From positions 62,001 to 126,000 of the forward strand of contig DWWD01000036.1 in assembly GCA_019119895.1 (NCBI GenBank): 64,000 nt of DNA, given 5' to 3'. Source of the DNA: Candidatus Anaerostipes avistercoris (GTDB lineage Bacteria > Bacillota > Clostridia > Lachnospirales > Lachnospiraceae). Each line of letters starts with the position of its first letter. The first letter of the stretch is position 1. Made by a program: the position numbers and the translations under genes. Positions 25,255-35,382 of the stretch are shown here, one piece after another. The notes beneath the pieces are model-generated. The model did no database searches. It was not told the DNA's origin and saw only the letters and a program-made list of their open reading frames with translations.

Positions 25255-26766
25255 ATGGATCGGTTTCACGGAAGAGATCATAAGCTGCGGGGCAGGATAT
25301 CGGGAAATCTGCGGCAGAATATCGAATACATTGAAGAAGTCATGAGAGACTGCAATGATCTTATAAAGAAAGAATTTCAGACCGGCAGGGAAAAGAATAC
25401 GAAAATTTACATCCTTTATATAGACGGCCTGGTCAACGTGGATATGATACAGGAATCCATTGTGAAGCCTCTGCTGCTGGAAGGCGGAGGTTATGAAAAG
25501 GATGTGCTGGATCAGAGGATCATTGAAAGCGCGGACCGGAAATGGATTTCGAAGATGGAGGAGGCGGTGACCGGCGTATTATCAGGCTGCACTGTATTGT
25601 TCATCGACGGCATCAGCCAGGCTGTTTTGATTTCTACAAAATTTTTCCCGAACCGGGGAGTGCAGACGGCGGATCAGGAAGCGTCTGTGGTGGGACCAAA
25701 GGACAGTTTCAATGAAAGTCTCCGGACCAATACGGCTTTGATCAGGCGGAGGATACGGGATACACGGCTGAAAGTGATTCAGAAGCAGGTGGGAACCAGG
25801 AGCAAAACGGATTACGCCCTGATGTATATTGAAGATCTGGCGCCGGAAGAAGTGGTCAGCCGGGTGGAAGAGGAAATCGGGGAAATCTGTGTGGATGGAA
25901 TGTTTGACAGCGGAATGATGGAGCAGTTTCTGGAGAAAAAATGTAAGACGCCGTTTCCCATGTATCAGCTGACCCAGAGACCTGACAAGACGGCCAGTGG
26001 ATTAATGGAAGGAAGAGTAGCAGTGATCGTGGATAACTCTCCCATGGTCATACTGCTTCCGGTGACCATTCATATGTTTTTTCAGGCCAGTGATGATTAT
26101 TATAACCGGTGGGAAACGGCCACTTTTGCAAGGATCCTCCGGTATATTTCCGCGTTCCTGGCGGTGGGGCTTCCAGGATTTTATGTGGCAATCGCAGGAT
26201 TCCATCCGGAAATTCTTCCTACGCCGTTTCTGCTGGCGCTGGTATCGGCGAGAGAAGGAGTTCCTTTCCCGGTTGTAGTAGAAGTCATATTGATGGAGGT
26301 GGCGTTTGAACTGCTGAGGGAGGCGGGAATCCGGCTGCCGGGCCAGCTGGGTGGAACTATTGGAGTTGTCGGAGGACTGATTGTCGGACAGACTGCGGTG
26401 GAGGCGCATCTGGTAAGTACCATTGTTGTAGTGGTTGTGGCGCTGACAGCTATCGCATCTTTTTCAATTCCCAATGAAATATTTACAGGAGCCTTCCGCC
26501 TGCTGAAATTCTTTCTGATCTTTATGTGCGCTGTCTGGGGACTTTATGGATTCTTTCTGGGATTTCTTGCGGTATTTCTTCATCTTTTCCATCTGGAAAG
26601 CTATGGAGTTCCTTATATGTATCCGACAGCGGCAAAAGGAGATGGGAAAGTAACCGCAGTTCAGGACTACGTGGTCCGTGCGCCTCTGAGTCATATGAAA
26701 CTGCGGCCGGAATTTACCAGGCGGGGCGCAAGACGGAGACAGAAGGAGGATGGAAATGGACAATAA
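25255..26766 (+). CDS. GerA/SpoVAF-family spore germination protein
   Basis: First subunit of a gerA-type nutrient receptor in the inner spore membrane. The 503-residue protein has a large hydrophilic N-terminal domain (about 1-265, with VDMIQESIVKPLL and SFNESLRTNTALIRRRIR typical of the family) and about five C-terminal membrane segments (LPVTIHMFFQ onward). ATG 25255 is preferred over 25246 because AAAGGA at 25241-25246 then has 8-bp spacing. It is preceded by a sigma-G-type promoter and overlaps the GerB-like gene. Confidence 0.9.
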   Translation: MDRFHGRDHKLRGRISGNLRQNIEYIEEVMRDCNDLIKKEFQTGREKNTKIYILYIDGLVNVDMIQESIVKPLLLEGGGYEKDVLDQRIIESADRKWISKMEEAVTGVLSGCTVLFIDGISQAVLISTKFFPNRGVQTADQEASVVGPKDSFNESLRTNTALIRRRIRDTRLKVIQKQVGTRSKTDYALMYIEDLAPEEVVSRVEEEIGEICVDGMFDSGMMEQFLEKKCKTPFPMYQLTQRPDKTASGLMEGRVAVIVDNSPMVILLPVTIHMFFQASDDYYNRWETATFARILRYISAFLAVGLPGFYVAIAGFHPEILPTPFLLALVSAREGVPFPVVVEVILMEVAFELLREAGIRLPGQLGGTIGVVGGLIVGQTAVEAHLVSTIVVVVVALTAIASFSIPNEIFTGAFRLLKFFLIFMCAVWGLYGFFLGFLAVFLHLFHLESYGVPYMYPTAAKGDGKVTAVQDYVVRAPLSHMKLRPEFTRRGARRRQKEDGNGQ

Positions 26767-27811
26767 CAGGCAGTGGATCACGGCAAGACAGGGCAGCCGG
26801 ATTTTTATACTGGAAATATTTTCCGCCGCGGCGCTTTTCCTGCCGCAGACGGCTCTGCGGGGAAATGAACACAGCGCGGTGCTTTCTGTGGCGGCAGTGT
26901 GGATTCTGGCAGGCGTCTACGTGCTGACCGCATCCAAAATTGCCAAAGGGATTCCTATGGACAGGGTTCTGGGAGAATACCGGTGGGCGGCTGTGATTTA
27001 TTATCTCAGGTTTCTGATCAATGCAGCCTTTTTCTATGGATACATTATTTCCATGGCAGAAACTTACATGCTGCGGCAGAAGCAAAGTCTGATGGTAGGA
27101 CTTCCGCTGCTGATTCTTGCATACAGTATGAACCGGAAAGGACTTCTGGGAAGAGCGAGAGTTATGGAAGGGATCTTCTGGTTTGTTCTTCTCCCGGTAA
27201 TCCTGGTTCTGGCGCTGGGAGGTACAGATCTGGCCTGGTCAGAGATTGCGGTTACTTCGTTTCGGTGGACGGAATTCCTGAGAGGAAGCTTTCTTCTCCT
27301 GGCGCTGCTCCATCCCATTGAACTGGTATGGTTTTACCGGGGCAATATAAAAGAGGGAGGCGTGAAAATAACTTCATTTCTTGCCGTGGGAGCGCTGTTC
27401 CTGGGAATTTTTGCAGTTGTACTGGGGTCTCTGGGAAGAAAGCTTACTCTGCTGGATCAGAATCCTGTCATGTCCATGGCCCAGGGAGCGGCAATCCCCG
27501 GAGGCGTAATGGCAAGACTGGATATTTTCCTGATTGCCTTCTGGATTGTGGGCGTATTCTGCGTGTTCAGCGGATATCTTTTCTACGGAAATGAGGGATT
27601 GTGCCAGGCTCTCGGAAGAAAAGGGAAAATCACAGGTGAGATTCTGTCTTACGGAGGGCTGTTTCTGGGAACGAATCTGCTTCTGAAATACTGGGATATC
27701 ATATGGAATCATTTTTTCCTTTTTCTCTATGGAAATCTGGCGGCAGGACTGCTGTTTCCGGTAATCTTATTTTTGACGGCTGGGAGGAAAAAACATGAAA
27801 AAAAGCATTAA
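26756..27811 (+). CDS. GerB-type spore germination permease
   Basis: 351-residue polytopic protein (about ten membrane segments) of the amino-acid/polyamine permease fold, the ligand-recognising B subunit of gerA-type receptors. The start ITARQGSRIFILEIFSAAALF is characteristic. ATG 26756 is preferred to ATG 26750 because AAGGAGG at 26743-26749 then has 6-bp spacing. The start overlaps the GerA-type gene by 11 bp and the end overlaps the GerC-type gene by 17 bp, so the three are coupled. Confidence 0.88.
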   Translation: MDNNRQWITARQGSRIFILEIFSAAALFLPQTALRGNEHSAVLSVAAVWILAGVYVLTASKIAKGIPMDRVLGEYRWAAVIYYLRFLINAAFFYGYIISMAETYMLRQKQSLMVGLPLLILAYSMNRKGLLGRARVMEGIFWFVLLPVILVLALGGTDLAWSEIAVTSFRWTEFLRGSFLLLALLHPIELVWFYRGNIKEGGVKITSFLAVGALFLGIFAVVLGSLGRKLTLLDQNPVMSMAQGAAIPGGVMARLDIFLIAFWIVGVFCVFSGYLFYGNEGLCQALGRKGKITGEILSYGGLFLGTNLLLKYWDIIWNHFFLFLYGNLAAGLLFPVILFLTAGRKKHEKKH

Positions 27812-28343
27812 ATGGAAGATCATCTGTCTGGTGTGTCTGACGGCGGTATCTCTGACCGGCTGCGGCGACAGAAAAGATATAGAAAACAGCAGCTATGTTC
27901 TGGCAATGGGATTTGAAAAAATCAATGATAAATATCTGGTGCGTTATTCTTACGGAGATTTCGACAGTGAGGGAAGCAATTCTGGCACAAGAGTTCCTTC
28001 CAGATCCATTACATTCCTGGCAGACTCTTTTGCAGATGCCAACCGGAAATGGGGTGCTTACCAGAGGAAAAAACTGAATTTCGGTCATCTGAAAGTCGTT
28101 ATTTTTGGAAATGGAGAGAAAAATCCAAACATTGTAAAAGAGCTGATCGATCATCCGCAGATAGCCAAGTCAGTTTTTGTTCTGGAGACAGACAAGACGC
28201 TGAGAGAAGTGTTTGCCGCTGAAGAGAAAATACCGGTATCCTTCGGAGAGTATATGGTAGAAGCCGTAGAAAATTCTGATAAAATATCCAGTCCTAAAAA
28301 ATTTACACTGGGAAGAATTTATATGGAAAACCCCGGACAATAA
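27795..28343 (+). CDS. Ger(x)C-type germination lipoprotein, N-terminal domain only
   Basis: Third gene of the gerA-type operon. Signal peptide with lipobox LTGC and lipid-carrying Cys23, then GDRKDIENSSYVLAMGFE as in GerAC proteins. The protein is only 182 residues, whereas typical GerC subunits are about 370-400; it ends where the N-terminal domain normally ends (FTLGRIYMEN). No remnant of the C-terminal domain is seen in the following AT-rich 247 bp. It may be a truncated subunit or a short natural variant. Start ATG follows GGGAGG inside the gerB-type gene. Confidence 0.8.
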   Translation: MKKSIKWKIICLVCLTAVSLTGCGDRKDIENSSYVLAMGFEKINDKYLVRYSYGDFDSEGSNSGTRVPSRSITFLADSFADANRKWGAYQRKKLNFGHLKVVIFGNGEKNPNIVKELIDHPQIAKSVFVLETDKTLREVFAAEEKIPVSFGEYMVEAVENSDKISSPKKFTLGRIYMENPGQ

Positions 28344-28403
28344 CAGGCTATGGATTGTTTATGTTTTTTTAGAATTTGTTTATAAAATTTTATTTCTTAT
28401 ATA

Positions 28404-28431
28404 TTGTATCAGGGCAGTATTTTGGTATACT
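28404..28431 (+). promoter_or_regulatory. Weak promoter-like pair in the gerC downstream gap
   Basis: TTGTAT (28404-28409) and TATACT (28426-28431), spacer 16 bp. The only thing between it and the terminator at 28482 is AT-rich sequence, so a transcript of about 75 nt would result. Weak. Confidence 0.25.
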
Positions 28432-28481
28432 AAAAACATAGTTTTTCATATATTTTTAATCCTCTCTTTTCATTTGATAGA

Positions 28482-28515
28482 AAATCCTGCCGGAAACGGC
28501 AGGATTTCTTTGTTT
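28482..28515 (+). terminator. Terminator of the germination operon
   Basis: AAATCCTGCCG (28482-28492), loop GAAA, perfect complement (28497-28507), then T-rich sequence. Confidence 0.9.
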
Positions 28516-28590
28516 TACCTGTAGCGTCTGCGGTGTTATAATAAAAGAGAACAGTATTTCAGAGAAAAAGAGAGGGAGGCAGGAATCTTT

Positions 28591-30531
28591 ATGCCAAAGA
28601 GGGTCATTCTTTATTTATATAAATTCCGGCGCGCATTAAAAGGCGCGTTTCCGGTCATTTTATTTTTTTTGCTTTCTTTTGCCATGGTCTATGGGATATT
28701 CGGCTTCCGGTATGTAATGCTTGTATCGATCATTACGGTCTTTTTCAAAGTGAGATACAAGCGCAGTGACAACAGCTTTAGAAAATATATGCGGCTTATG
28801 GTGATCGGAAGTATTCTGATTCTGCTTGCCTGGTTCAGTACAAGAAATCTGGCGTCCTGTGTCCTGCTGAATCTTCTTGTTCCATTTGTTTTAGTATTTA
28901 CCCAGAGTTCTCAGTTTAATCCGAAAGGATATTTTACATATGCGATGATTTTTGCTTTTATGAGCCTGATGCCTCCGGATCATATCAGAGGACTGGGAAT
29001 GGTGATTTTTGCGTTCTGGCTTTGTATATTGCTGCTTGCCGGGGCTATTGGAATATTCCGCTGGATCGGATCAAAACCTGGGCCGCCCTCCAACACGGCA
29101 GCCCAGACTCTGGAGGAATTGTCAGAACTTATTTTGCTGCTGGGACAGCCTCAGCGGCATGAAGAACTGGAAGAGAGATTCTGGAATCTGGCCCATAATT
29201 TTCAGCAGATGTCTTATCATAAAAATTTCTTTTCCGTACACACAAAAGAAAATCAGCTCTATGATATGATGTCCACTCTGATCCAGAGGTTTTCTTACCT
29301 GGTGTCGGATCAGGAGTGGCAGAAGGAAATGGACCGGCGGCATGTGAAGCTTTTGAGCCAGATTTCCATTTTTTTGAAGGAAACCGCGGCAGACTGGGGA
29401 ATTGCCGCCAGGAAACAGCAGGCAGAGATAGCGCAGAAGCTGCTGGATCATATGGATGTCTCGGAAGGGCGGATCCGGATTTTCTGCCGGAGTCTGCTCC
29501 ATATGATGACGCTGATCCTGAACGCCTATAAACCGGAGCCTAAGGAAAAGAAGATGCCGCGAAAGATCAACTGGGCGGAATTATGGTATCAGATCCGGTT
29601 CCGCTGTACCATGGAATCGTTTGAAATGCGTTTTGCCATGAGACTGTCCATGGTCATGACAGTCAGCTGCACGGTCAGTTATCTTCTGCCCTTTGAACGG
29701 GCTTACTGGATTCCGCTGAATGCGTTTATCCTCCTTCAGCCGAGTTTTGAAGAGAGCAGCTACCGCATGAAAACAAGACCGGTGGGAACATTGATCGGCT
29801 GCATCATTGAATTCTTTATCCATCCCCTTCTGCCGGGACTGGGCGGGCAGATTTTGTTTGCTCTGCTGATGATTTCCCTGATGTACTGCGCGGTTCCGGG
29901 GACCTGGTATCATCCGGTTTTTTCCACCTGCTACGCTCTGACGCTGGCAACTCTGACCATGAATGAAACCACGGCGATCACACTGCGGCTGATTTATCTG
30001 GGGGCTGCCGTACTGATTGTGTTTTTGATCAACCGGTTTTTCTTCCCGATGCGGAAAGAGGCACAATTCCGTTATAATTTCAAGGCGCTGTTCCGCCTTC
30101 ACAATAATTACTGGAACATTATCCGGCGGGGATTGTTTCAACTGACGGATCTTTCGGTGTCCGGCGAGATCCTGACACATTTTCATATGCTGTATGAAGA
30201 GTGTGAAACTTATCTGCAGAAAAATGAAGATGTCGTGCAGAGGGAGAAAATGCAGACAGTCCTGTTGATTTTATGGCATATGTTTTCCGAGCTGGAGCAG
30301 ATGCATTATCTGGTTCGAACCAGGCATTTTACAAGAGTGGAAAAAGAAGCGCTGATCAGAGTGATCTGTGCGGTGCAGGAGGATCTGTACCCGATCATTG
30401 CCGGTGAAAATATTCCTGCGCTGAGGAAAGAACTCAGAGATCAGGAAGAAGAAATTTCCTGGGTGATGGCGGAATATCTGAAACACGCAGAATCTCTGCT
30501 GCAGTACAGAACAAGCATTCCGTTTTCGTGA
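28591..30531 (+). CDS. FUSC-family integral membrane protein
   Basis: 646-residue membrane protein with two clusters of hydrophobic segments (about 18-160 and 345-480) flanking a soluble region, and a long helical C-terminus. This two-block layout, with the conserved FERAYWIPLNAFILLQPSFEESSYR and RPVGTLIGCIIEFF motifs at the second block, is that of the FUSC/YccS/YhfK family, thought to form exporters for aromatic or other small acids. It stands alone between the germination operon and uvrC. Function in this organism is not known. Confidence 0.75.
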   Translation: MPKRVILYLYKFRRALKGAFPVILFFLLSFAMVYGIFGFRYVMLVSIITVFFKVRYKRSDNSFRKYMRLMVIGSILILLAWFSTRNLASCVLLNLLVPFVLVFTQSSQFNPKGYFTYAMIFAFMSLMPPDHIRGLGMVIFAFWLCILLLAGAIGIFRWIGSKPGPPSNTAAQTLEELSELILLLGQPQRHEELEERFWNLAHNFQQMSYHKNFFSVHTKENQLYDMMSTLIQRFSYLVSDQEWQKEMDRRHVKLLSQISIFLKETAADWGIAARKQQAEIAQKLLDHMDVSEGRIRIFCRSLLHMMTLILNAYKPEPKEKKMPRKINWAELWYQIRFRCTMESFEMRFAMRLSMVMTVSCTVSYLLPFERAYWIPLNAFILLQPSFEESSYRMKTRPVGTLIGCIIEFFIHPLLPGLGGQILFALLMISLMYCAVPGTWYHPVFSTCYALTLATLTMNETTAITLRLIYLGAAVLIVFLINRFFFPMRKEAQFRYNFKALFRLHNNYWNIIRRGLFQLTDLSVSGEILTHFHMLYEECETYLQKNEDVVQREKMQTVLLILWHMFSELEQMHYLVRTRHFTRVEKEALIRVICAVQEDLYPIIAGENIPALRKELRDQEEEISWVMAEYLKHAESLLQYRTSIPFS

Positions 30532-30535
30532 AGAG

Positions 30536-30559
30536 AAGAGTCCCCGGGGACCCTTTTTT
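30536..30559 (+). terminator. Probable terminator after the FUSC gene
   Basis: Stem built on GTCC/GGAC (30540-30551) and extended outward past one A-C mismatch, followed by six T residues. Confidence 0.5.
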
Positions 30560-30639
30560 CTCAGGTGCAAATATGATAGAATATGTATCATGCGGGCAGA
30601 GCCCGAGAGAAGGATACAGTACGGAAAAGGAGAACTGCG

Positions 30640-32523
30640 GTGTTTGATATTCAGGAAGAGCTGAAGAAACTCCCGGCAAAGCCAGGAGTTTATCTGATGC
30701 ATAATAAAAAAGATGAGATCATATATGTGGGCAAAGCCATTAAACTGTGCAACCGGGTGCGCCAGTATTTTCAGGGCAGCAGGAATCTTTCCGTGAAAAT
30801 ACAGCATATGGTGCAGAATATTGCCTATTTTGAATACATAATTACGGATTCTGAACTGGAGGCCCTTGTGCTGGAAAGCAACCTGATCAAAGAGCACAGG
30901 CCAAAATACAATACCATGCTGAAGGATGACAAAAATTATCCTTATATAAAAGTCACCACAAACGAAGATTATCCGCGGATTCTTCTTGCAAGAAAAATGA
31001 AGTCGGACGGATGCAGATATTACGGCCCCTACACCAGTGCCGGAGCTGTGAATGACACCATTGAACTTATGAGAAAGATTTTCCGGATCAGAACCTGCAG
31101 CCGAAGGCTCCCGAGGGATATCGGGAAAGACCGCCCCTGTCTGTATTATCAGATCAGGCAGTGCAACGCGCCCTGCCAGGGTTATATATCAAAAGAAGAT
31201 TACGGGAAACAGATTGAACAGGTCCTTGATTTTCTGAACGGCAATTATAAGAAGGTGGCGGGAGAACTGCAGACGAAGATGGAAGAAGCATCGGCCCAGC
31301 TGGAATTTGAGCAGGCTGTGGAATACAGGGATCTGATCAGGAGCATTGAAAAGATCATGGACCGCCAGAAGATCAATACCCAGGGATTTGAGGACAGAGA
31401 TATGATTGCCATGGCAAAAGATGAGAAGGATGCAGTGGTTTCTATTTTCTTTGTCCGCCAGGGAAAACTTCTGGGCAGGGAGCATTTTCATATGACGCTC
31501 AATGAGGAGACGAGCGATTCGGAAATCCTGGGAGCTTTTGTCAAGCAGTTTTACGCGGGAACGCCGTATTATCCCGCAGAGATTTTTCTGGAATATCCCA
31601 TTGAGGATATGGACATCATAGAAAAGTGGCTGGGAAAGAAACGAGGCGGAAGGGTTCATCTGAGGGTTCCGAAGCGGGGATCCAAGCACCGGATGGTGGA
31701 GATGGCCAAAGAAAATGCGCAGAATGTCCTGAGAATGGACAGAGATAAATTGAAGCGAGAGGAAAAGAGAACGATCGGGGCAGTCCGGGAAATCGAGCAG
31801 CTTCTGGGAATTCCGGGACTGGACCGGATGGAAGCGTTTGATATTTCCAATATCAGCGGATTTCAGACCGTAGCGTCTATGGTCGTGTTTGAAAAGGGTA
31901 AGGCCCGGAAACAGGATTACAGGAAGTTCCGTCTGAAGACCATTGATGGTCCGGATGATTATGCCAGTATGGAAGAAGTTCTGACCAGACGTTTTCTGCA
32001 TGGAAAACAGGAGCTGGAAGAACTGAAAAAAGAAGGGAAAGATGTGGATCTTGGAAGTTTTACAAAATTCCCTGATCTTCTTCTGATGGACGGAGGAAAA
32101 GGTCAGGTTAATGTGGCGGAGAGAGTGCTGGAGAAACTGGATCTTAAGATTCCGGTCTGCGGTATGGTAAAGGACGACAACCATCGGACCAGAGGTCTGT
32201 ACTATCAGAATGAAGAAATCATGTTTCCGCGGCACAGTGAAGCCTTTCTTCTGGTGACCCGGATACAGGATGAGGCACACCGGTTCGCCATTGAGTACCA
32301 CAGATCGCTCCGGGCGAAAGGCCAGGTGCATTCTGTGCTGGATGATATCAAAGGAGTCGGGCCGAAGAGGAGAAAGGCGCTGATGAAGTATTTTAAGGAT
32401 ATTTCAGAAATCCGGCAGGCGACGGAGGAAGAGCTTTTGAAGGTGCCCGGGATGAATCGGACCACCGCGGAGAAAATATACTGTTTTTTCCATACTTCTG
32501 CAGAAGAAAATATGGTAAAATAA
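30640..32523 (+). CDS. uvrC: Excinuclease ABC subunit C
   Basis: Makes the two incisions around a lesion in nucleotide excision repair with UvrA/UvrB. The 627-residue protein has the N-terminal GIY-YIG nuclease ([18 protein letters not shown], residues 14-31), the UVR motif (about 205-240), the RNase-H-like endonuclease half ([21 protein letters not shown]) and C-terminal helix-hairpin-helix motifs ([18 protein letters not shown]). The start is GTG 30640 with AAAAGGAG 7 bp upstream, matching the family N-terminus; a frame from 30583 adds unrelated residues. It is the first gene of the uvrC-hprK-glk-murB-rapZ-whiA-HPr run. Confidence 0.96.
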   Translation: MFDIQEELKKLPAKPGVYLMHNKKDEIIYVGKAIKLCNRVRQYFQGSRNLSVKIQHMVQNIAYFEYIITDSELEALVLESNLIKEHRPKYNTMLKDDKNYPYIKVTTNEDYPRILLARKMKSDGCRYYGPYTSAGAVNDTIELMRKIFRIRTCSRRLPRDIGKDRPCLYYQIRQCNAPCQGYISKEDYGKQIEQVLDFLNGNYKKVAGELQTKMEEASAQLEFEQAVEYRDLIRSIEKIMDRQKINTQGFEDRDMIAMAKDEKDAVVSIFFVRQGKLLGREHFHMTLNEETSDSEILGAFVKQFYAGTPYYPAEIFLEYPIEDMDIIEKWLGKKRGGRVHLRVPKRGSKHRMVEMAKENAQNVLRMDRDKLKREEKRTIGAVREIEQLLGIPGLDRMEAFDISNISGFQTVASMVVFEKGKARKQDYRKFRLKTIDGPDDYASMEEVLTRRFLHGKQELEELKKEGKDVDLGSFTKFPDLLLMDGGKGQVNVAERVLEKLDLKIPVCGMVKDDNHRTRGLYYQNEEIMFPRHSEAFLLVTRIQDEAHRFAIEYHRSLRAKGQVHSVLDDIKGVGPKRRKALMKYFKDISEIRQATEEELLKVPGMNRTTAEKIYCFFHTSAEENMVK

Positions 32524-32562
32524 GAGCGATTATACTGGGAAAGCAAGGAGGGATCAACTGAT

Positions 32563-33507
32563 ATGAATAAAGAACACAAAGTTTCCGTATATGACATGGC
32601 GAAACAACTGAATCTGAAAGAAGTCATTCCGGAAATTAATACCCGCGAGATTTTTATTACGCAGGCAGAAATCAACCGTCCGGCGCTGCAGCTGGCAGGA
32701 TTTTTTGAACATTTTTCCAATAACAGGATACAAATCATAGGCAATATGGAATATCTGTATCTGCAGGAAATCCGCAAAGATGACGCGGCAGAAGGCATTA
32801 TTTTTGAACGTCTGTTCAGTGCTGGAATCCCATGCCTCGTATTCTGCAACAGCCTGGAGCCGAACAACCGCATGACCTATATCGCGAAGAAATATAATGT
32901 GCCGATCCTTATATCCAGGGAGACAACCTCGGAGTTTATGGCGGAAGTCATCCGATGGCTGGGAGTGGAACTTGCTCCGAGTATTTCCATTCACGGCGTG
33001 CTGGTGGATGTTTTCGGCGAGGGAATCCTGATCACCGGCGAGAGTGGAATTGGCAAGAGCGAAGCGGCGCTGGAACTGATCAAGCGCGGGCATCGTCTTG
33101 TGTCTGATGACGTGGTCGAAATCAAGAGGGTCAGCAAGGAAACCCTGGTAGGTTCTTCCCCGGAAGTTACAAGATTTTTCATTGAATTAAGAGGGATTGG
33201 AATCATCGATGTAAGGAAACTGTTTGGAGTTGAGAGCGTCCGTATGACTCAGAACATCGATCTGGTCATTCAGCTGGAAGACTGGAACAAAGAAACGGAT
33301 TATGACCGGCTCGGTCTGGAAGAAAAATATGTGGAATATCTGGGAAATAAAGTCGTTGCCCATTCTCTTCCGATCCGTCCGGGAAGAAATCTGGCAATCA
33401 TCGTAGAGACGGCAGCGATCAACCACAGACAGAAAAAAATGGGCTATAATGCAGCAGAGGAACTATATAAACGTGTTACGGGACAAATCACGGAGGGCGA
33501 AAAATAA
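32563..33507 (+). CDS. hprK: HPr kinase/phosphorylase
   Basis: Phosphorylates Ser46 of HPr and Crh-like proteins and removes the phosphate, controlling carbon catabolite repression. The 314-residue protein has Walker A GESGIGKS at 159-166, the catalytic histidine His144 (IHGVLVDVFG) and the family signature ELRGIGIIDVRKLFG. A ribosome-binding site AAGGAGGG precedes ATG 32563. It shares one base with the start of the glucokinase gene. A target of this enzyme, a Ser46-containing HPr-like protein, is encoded at the end of the same operon (37164-37421). Confidence 0.97.
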   Translation: MNKEHKVSVYDMAKQLNLKEVIPEINTREIFITQAEINRPALQLAGFFEHFSNNRIQIIGNMEYLYLQEIRKDDAAEGIIFERLFSAGIPCLVFCNSLEPNNRMTYIAKKYNVPILISRETTSEFMAEVIRWLGVELAPSISIHGVLVDVFGEGILITGESGIGKSEAALELIKRGHRLVSDDVVEIKRVSKETLVGSSPEVTRFFIELRGIGIIDVRKLFGVESVRMTQNIDLVIQLEDWNKETDYDRLGLEEKYVEYLGNKVVAHSLPIRPGRNLAIIVETAAINHRQKKMGYNAAEELYKRVTGQITEGEK

Positions 33508-34442
33508 TGAAGAAAATTTATGGAATCGATGTTGGCGGAACAACCGTAAAAATGGGACTGTTTTCCGAAGATGGCACATTAATGGAAAAATGGGAAATCC
33601 CGACCCGGACAGAAGAAAACGGAAAATATATTCTGCAGGACATTGCAGAGGCGGTTAAGAAAAATATGGAGAAAAACCAGATTTCCAAAGAAGATATGGC
33701 AGGTGTCGGCGTTGGCGTTCCGGGAGCCGTGCTTGAATTTACCAAAGTAAATGAATGTGTGAACCTGGGATGGGGAAGTGTTAATGTCGGAGAGGAATTG
33801 TCAGCCATGGTCGGATGCCCGGTGAAAGTCAGTAATGACGCCAATGTGGCAGCGCTGGGAGAACTATGGACAGGCGCTGCGTCAGATTACAAAAATGCGG
33901 TAATGGTAACTCTGGGAACCGGCGTCGGAGGAGGAATCATCATCGACGGGCATATTGTAGACGGAAGCCGCGGATATGGAGGAGAAATCGGACATATGAC
34001 AGTGGATCCGGCAGATGACAGAGTATGCAACTGCGGAAAAACAGGATGTCTTGAATTATACGCATCTGCTACGGGAATCGTATATGAGACGAAGAAAGCC
34101 CTTGCAGCCAGCGATGAAGAGACAGCGCTCCGTGATCTGGATGACATTACAGCAAAGGATATCTTTGATCTTGCAAAAGAAGGAGACGCATTTGCCATGG
34201 AACAGGTGGATAAACTGGGACAGAAACTGGCGCTGGCCTTTGGAAATATCGCGCTGATGGTGGATCCGGAAGTGTTTGTGATCGGAGGAGGTGTATCCAG
34301 GGCAGGACAGATTCTTCTGGATGCGATTTCCAGACACTATGGTACATACACTTTTGGAAAGGCAAAAGAGGGCAGATTTGTGCTTGCGACCCTTGGCAAC
34401 GACGCAGGAATCTATGGTGCGGCAAGCTTGATGCTCTCATAG
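33507..34442 (+). CDS. glk: ROK-family glucokinase
   Basis: Phosphorylates intracellular glucose. The 311-residue ROK protein begins with the phosphate motif GIDVGGTTVKMG, has the sugar-binding GYGGEIGHM segment and the zinc motif CNCGKTGCLE, and a second phosphate motif near the C-terminus (VIGGGVSRAG). The ATG overlaps the hprK stop codon by one base. Its place next to hprK suggests a link between glucose phosphorylation and catabolite control. ROK repressors can look alike, but there is no DNA-binding domain here. Confidence 0.92.
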   Translation: MKKIYGIDVGGTTVKMGLFSEDGTLMEKWEIPTRTEENGKYILQDIAEAVKKNMEKNQISKEDMAGVGVGVPGAVLEFTKVNECVNLGWGSVNVGEELSAMVGCPVKVSNDANVAALGELWTGAASDYKNAVMVTLGTGVGGGIIIDGHIVDGSRGYGGEIGHMTVDPADDRVCNCGKTGCLELYASATGIVYETKKALAASDEETALRDLDDITAKDIFDLAKEGDAFAMEQVDKLGQKLALAFGNIALMVDPEVFVIGGGVSRAGQILLDAISRHYGTYTFGKAKEGRFVLATLGNDAGIYGAASLMLS

Positions 34443-34461
34443 AGGAGAGAATGGAGAAATC

Positions 34462-35370
34462 ATGAATACAGTAATCGAACAGTTAAAAAAAGTGCTGGAG
34501 GGAGATCAGGTCCTGACCGGAGAGCCTATGAGCAGGCACACAACGTTCCGCATCGGAGGACCTGCGGACATCTTTGTGATTCCAAAGACAATAGAAGATA
34601 TATCTCATGTTTGTGCTATTGCGAAAAAACAGGAAATCCCACTGTTTGTTCTCGGAAACGGAAGCAACCTGCTGGTGGCTGATCAGGGAATGGACGGCAT
34701 CGTGCTTCAGATTTATAAGAATTTCAGCGGAGTTTCTGCAGATGGAAATGAGCTGGCCATCAAGGCGGGGACTCTTCTGAGCACAGCGGCAAAGGCAGCG
34801 CAGGCGGAAGAGCTGACGGGCTTTGAATTCGCAGGGGGTATTCCGGGAACCTTCGGCGGCGCCGTGGTCATGAACGCGGGAGCCTACGGAGGCGAAATGG
34901 TGCAGGTGCTGAAAGAAGTCACGGTTCTTACGCCGGAAGGTGAAATAAAAACAATTCCGGCAGAGGAATTGGAACTGGGATATCGTACCAGCAATATTCT
35001 GAAAAACGGATATGTTGTACTCAGCGGAACCATCGCCCTTGAGAAAGGTGATCCGGAGCAGATTAAGGCCAAAATGGATGAGTATTCCACGGCGAGAAGG
35101 ACGAAGCAGCCTTTGGAGCTGCCAAGCGCGGGAAGCACCTTTAAACGTCCGGAAGGATATTTTGCCGGGAAACTGATACAGGATGCGGGACTCCGCGGAT
35201 ATCAGGTGGGAGGAGCAAGAGTCTCTGACAAGCACTGCGGTTTTGTAGTAAATCAGGATAACGCGACAGCAGCGGATGTGATGCGGCTGATCGCAGATGT
35301 ACAGAGAATCGTAAAAGATAAGTTTAATGTGGAACTGGAGCCGGAAGTTAAGAGAGTCGGCCGGTTTTAA
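34462..35370 (+). CDS. murB: UDP-N-acetylenolpyruvoylglucosamine reductase MurB
   Basis: FAD enzyme that forms UDP-N-acetylmuramate for peptidoglycan. The 302-residue protein has the family FAD motifs (HTTFRIGGPADIF; VLGNGSNLLV; GIPGTFGGAVVMNAGAYGGE) and the C-terminal catalytic region (PSAGSTFKRP; SDKHCGFVVN). It is the short type II enzyme common in Gram-positive bacteria. AGGAGA precedes ATG 34462. It lies 19 bp after glk and 12 bp before rapZ, so it is part of the run. Confidence 0.96.
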   Translation: MNTVIEQLKKVLEGDQVLTGEPMSRHTTFRIGGPADIFVIPKTIEDISHVCAIAKKQEIPLFVLGNGSNLLVADQGMDGIVLQIYKNFSGVSADGNELAIKAGTLLSTAAKAAQAEELTGFEFAGGIPGTFGGAVVMNAGAYGGEMVQVLKEVTVLTPEGEIKTIPAEELELGYRTSNILKNGYVVLSGTIALEKGDPEQIKAKMDEYSTARRTKQPLELPSAGSTFKRPEGYFAGKLIQDAGLRGYQVGGARVSDKHCGFVVNQDNATAADVMRLIADVQRIVKDKFNVELEPEVKRVGRF

Positions 35371-35382
35371 AGAGGAATGAAT

